Assembly (NCBI GenBank): GCA_016721925.1
Contig: JADKHE010000006.1
Location: forward strand, 79,501 to 143,500
Origin: Candidatus Skiveiella danica
GTDB lineage: Bacteria > Pseudomonadota > Gammaproteobacteria > Burkholderiales > Burkholderiaceae_C
Direction of reading: 5' to 3'
Length of the DNA stretch: 64,000 nt
Position numbers and translations under genes: made by a program. Shown here in pieces: positions 63,094 through 64,000 of this stretch; within the stretch, counting starts at the first letter, position 1, and each line of letters opens with the position of its first letter. The notes beneath the pieces were generated by a model. That model searched no databases. It had not been told where the DNA came from and saw only the letters and a list, made by a program, of their open reading frames with translations.

Positions 63094-64000
63094 ATGTCTC
63101 AACCAACAGTATTTGGCCCATCCGCCGCCGTTACGATGACCAACCTGGCGCTCTATGGCGACAGCTATGTGCTGACCCCGCCTCGAGTTTGCCAACCAGG
63201 TCAATCAAGCAACGCCCAACCTCTACGCGTTTGCGAATCAGCTCGCAGCGCCCTTCGTCAACTCTCCGATGACCACGACCGCCTACGTGAACATCGTCCT
63301 GACGAACATGGGTGTAAATGCCGAGCCGCTGACCAGCGCCGTGGTGGCTTACATGAACAGCGTCGGTCGCGCCAACTGGGCACCGTGACCTTGCAGCTCG
63401 GCCAGATCCTGTCCGGTCTGACCGGCGACGCCACCTACGGCGCGGCTGCCAACGCCTGGAATGCCCTGGTTTCCGCCAACTTCGCCGAGTGGACCGGCAG
63501 CGCTCCGGTGCCTGGCAGCAACATCGCCATGACCACCACCGCCAACGAACTCGTTATGGGCACGAGTGGCGATGACACGTTCTCCGGCTCCACCGGCACC
63601 TTCCAGGGTGGCGACACCGTTCGCGGTGGCGGCGGCAATGACATCCTGATGCTGAGCCTGCAAGCCGGCCTCTACAACAACGTCACGACCCAGGGCGTGA
63701 ACCGCATTGAGATCGACGCGGACGGCGACGTGACCGTCGGCGCCAGCAAGTTCTCCACCGAGCTGCAGTCCATCCTGATCACCAACAAGTCCACCGGCAA
63801 CATGGTGCTGAACGACCTGCAGGAAGACAGCCGCAACTCCATCATGTTCGAGTTGAACGACGTCGCCGCCGATGTCACGCTGAACTTCGACCAGCAAGCG
63901 GTGCAAGGCGCATCGACCGTCGAAGTCATGCTGACCGAAGTCACCGGCGCGCTGGCGCTGGTGGGTGAAAACGGCGAAGCCATCGAAACCACCATTCTGA
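63094..64000 (+). CDS. RTX/S-layer-like surface protein, N-terminal part (continues past the window)
   Basis: Starts MSQPTVFGPSAAVTMTNLAL after TGAGGAAC. The frame is open to the window end. From 63185 to about 63380 the translated frame is Arg/Cys/His-rich and unlike its surroundings, whereas the +1 frame there reads EFANQVNQATPNLYAFANQL and TTTAYVNIVLTNMGVNAEPL, typical of this protein class. Two compensating one-base indels therefore seem present. Later parts show an RTX-like stretch, GTSGDDTFSGST and GGDTVRGGGGNDIL, then beta-rich sequence low in Cys. It is probably secreted by a type I system and displayed on the surface. Confidence 0.75.
   Translation, partial: MSQPTVFGPSAAVTMTNLALYGDSYVLTPPRVCQPGQSSNAQPLRVCESARSALRQLSDDHDRLREHRPDEHGCKCRAADQRRGGLHEQRRSRQLGTVTLQLGQILSGLTGDATYGAAANAWNALVSANFAEWTGSAPVPGSNIAMTTTANELVMGTSGDDTFSGSTGTFQGGDTVRGGGGNDILMLSLQAGLYNNVTTQGVNRIEIDADGDVTVGASKFSTELQSILITNKSTGNMVLNDLQEDSRNSIMFELNDVAADVTLNFDQQAVQGASTVEVMLTEVTGALALVGENGEAIETTIL

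Overview
The window looks like a chromosomal segment of a GC-rich betaproteobacterium, most likely order Burkholderiales and perhaps Comamonadaceae. This is inferred from the SAH riboswitch in front of ahcY, the gene order rplM-rpsI-(membrane coiled-coil protein)-bactofilin-erpA-anmK-M23 peptidase-tyrS, the split phenylacetate genes, and the general protein style. No rRNA, CRISPR array or prophage was seen.

Positions 1-31.6 kb are mostly housekeeping and metabolism, with intact reading frames. In order: a HAD phosphatase (partial) and prfC; an SAH riboswitch followed by ahcY-tlyA-metF-rlpA-metY (methyl cycle and methionine/homocysteine metabolism); an OmpW porin with an FNR-like box; paaABCDE for ring epoxidation of phenylacetyl-CoA, read leftwards from a perfect palindromic operator; rlmJ; rplM-rpsI; a coiled-coil membrane protein, bactofilin and erpA; anmK and an M23 peptidase back to back with tyrS; an ankyrin protein, an HbpS/GlcG-like exported protein and a two-component system; a CDF transporter and dtd; a complete-looking IS4-type element; miaB; an exported hypothetical protein; tRNA-Met; and a second phenylacetate block (enoyl-CoA hydratase divergent from paaG-paaI-paaK) carrying the same operator.

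Positions 31.6-34 kb hold decayed IS630-type and IS5-type transposase genes. From 34 to 56.8 kb lies a surface-polysaccharide region: rfbBDAC for dTDP-L-rhamnose, several family-2 glycosyltransferases, a PIG-L-type deacetylase, polytopic membrane proteins, acyl- and acetyltransferases, and a Wzm/Wzt-type ABC exporter. The middle of this block (45.4-50.8 kb) is a graveyard: an IS1380 deletion derivative that keeps both inverted repeats, an IS630 fragment, and four damaged cargo genes (a GtrB/ArnC-like glycosyltransferase, a small EamA-like protein, a GtrII-like membrane protein and a discoidin-like protein).

Positions 56.9-64 kb contain what I consider the most interesting part: a Crp/Fnr-family regulator divergent from a FecR-domain exported protein, a CHASE2-adenylate/guanylate cyclase, a TPR-plus-beta-barrel outer-membrane protein, and the start of a large RTX/S-layer-like surface protein. 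CRP-like boxes (TGTGA-N6-T/GCAC) lie in front of the FecR gene and, at about -41.5 from a predicted start site, in front of the surface-protein gene. This suggests a cyclic-nucleotide-linked envelope signalling module controlling the cell surface.

Several genes between 47 and 63.4 kb carry single-base indels, some in short homopolymers. Around the IS remnants these look like real decay. In wzt, fecR, the cyclase and the surface-protein gene they could equally be assembly errors.
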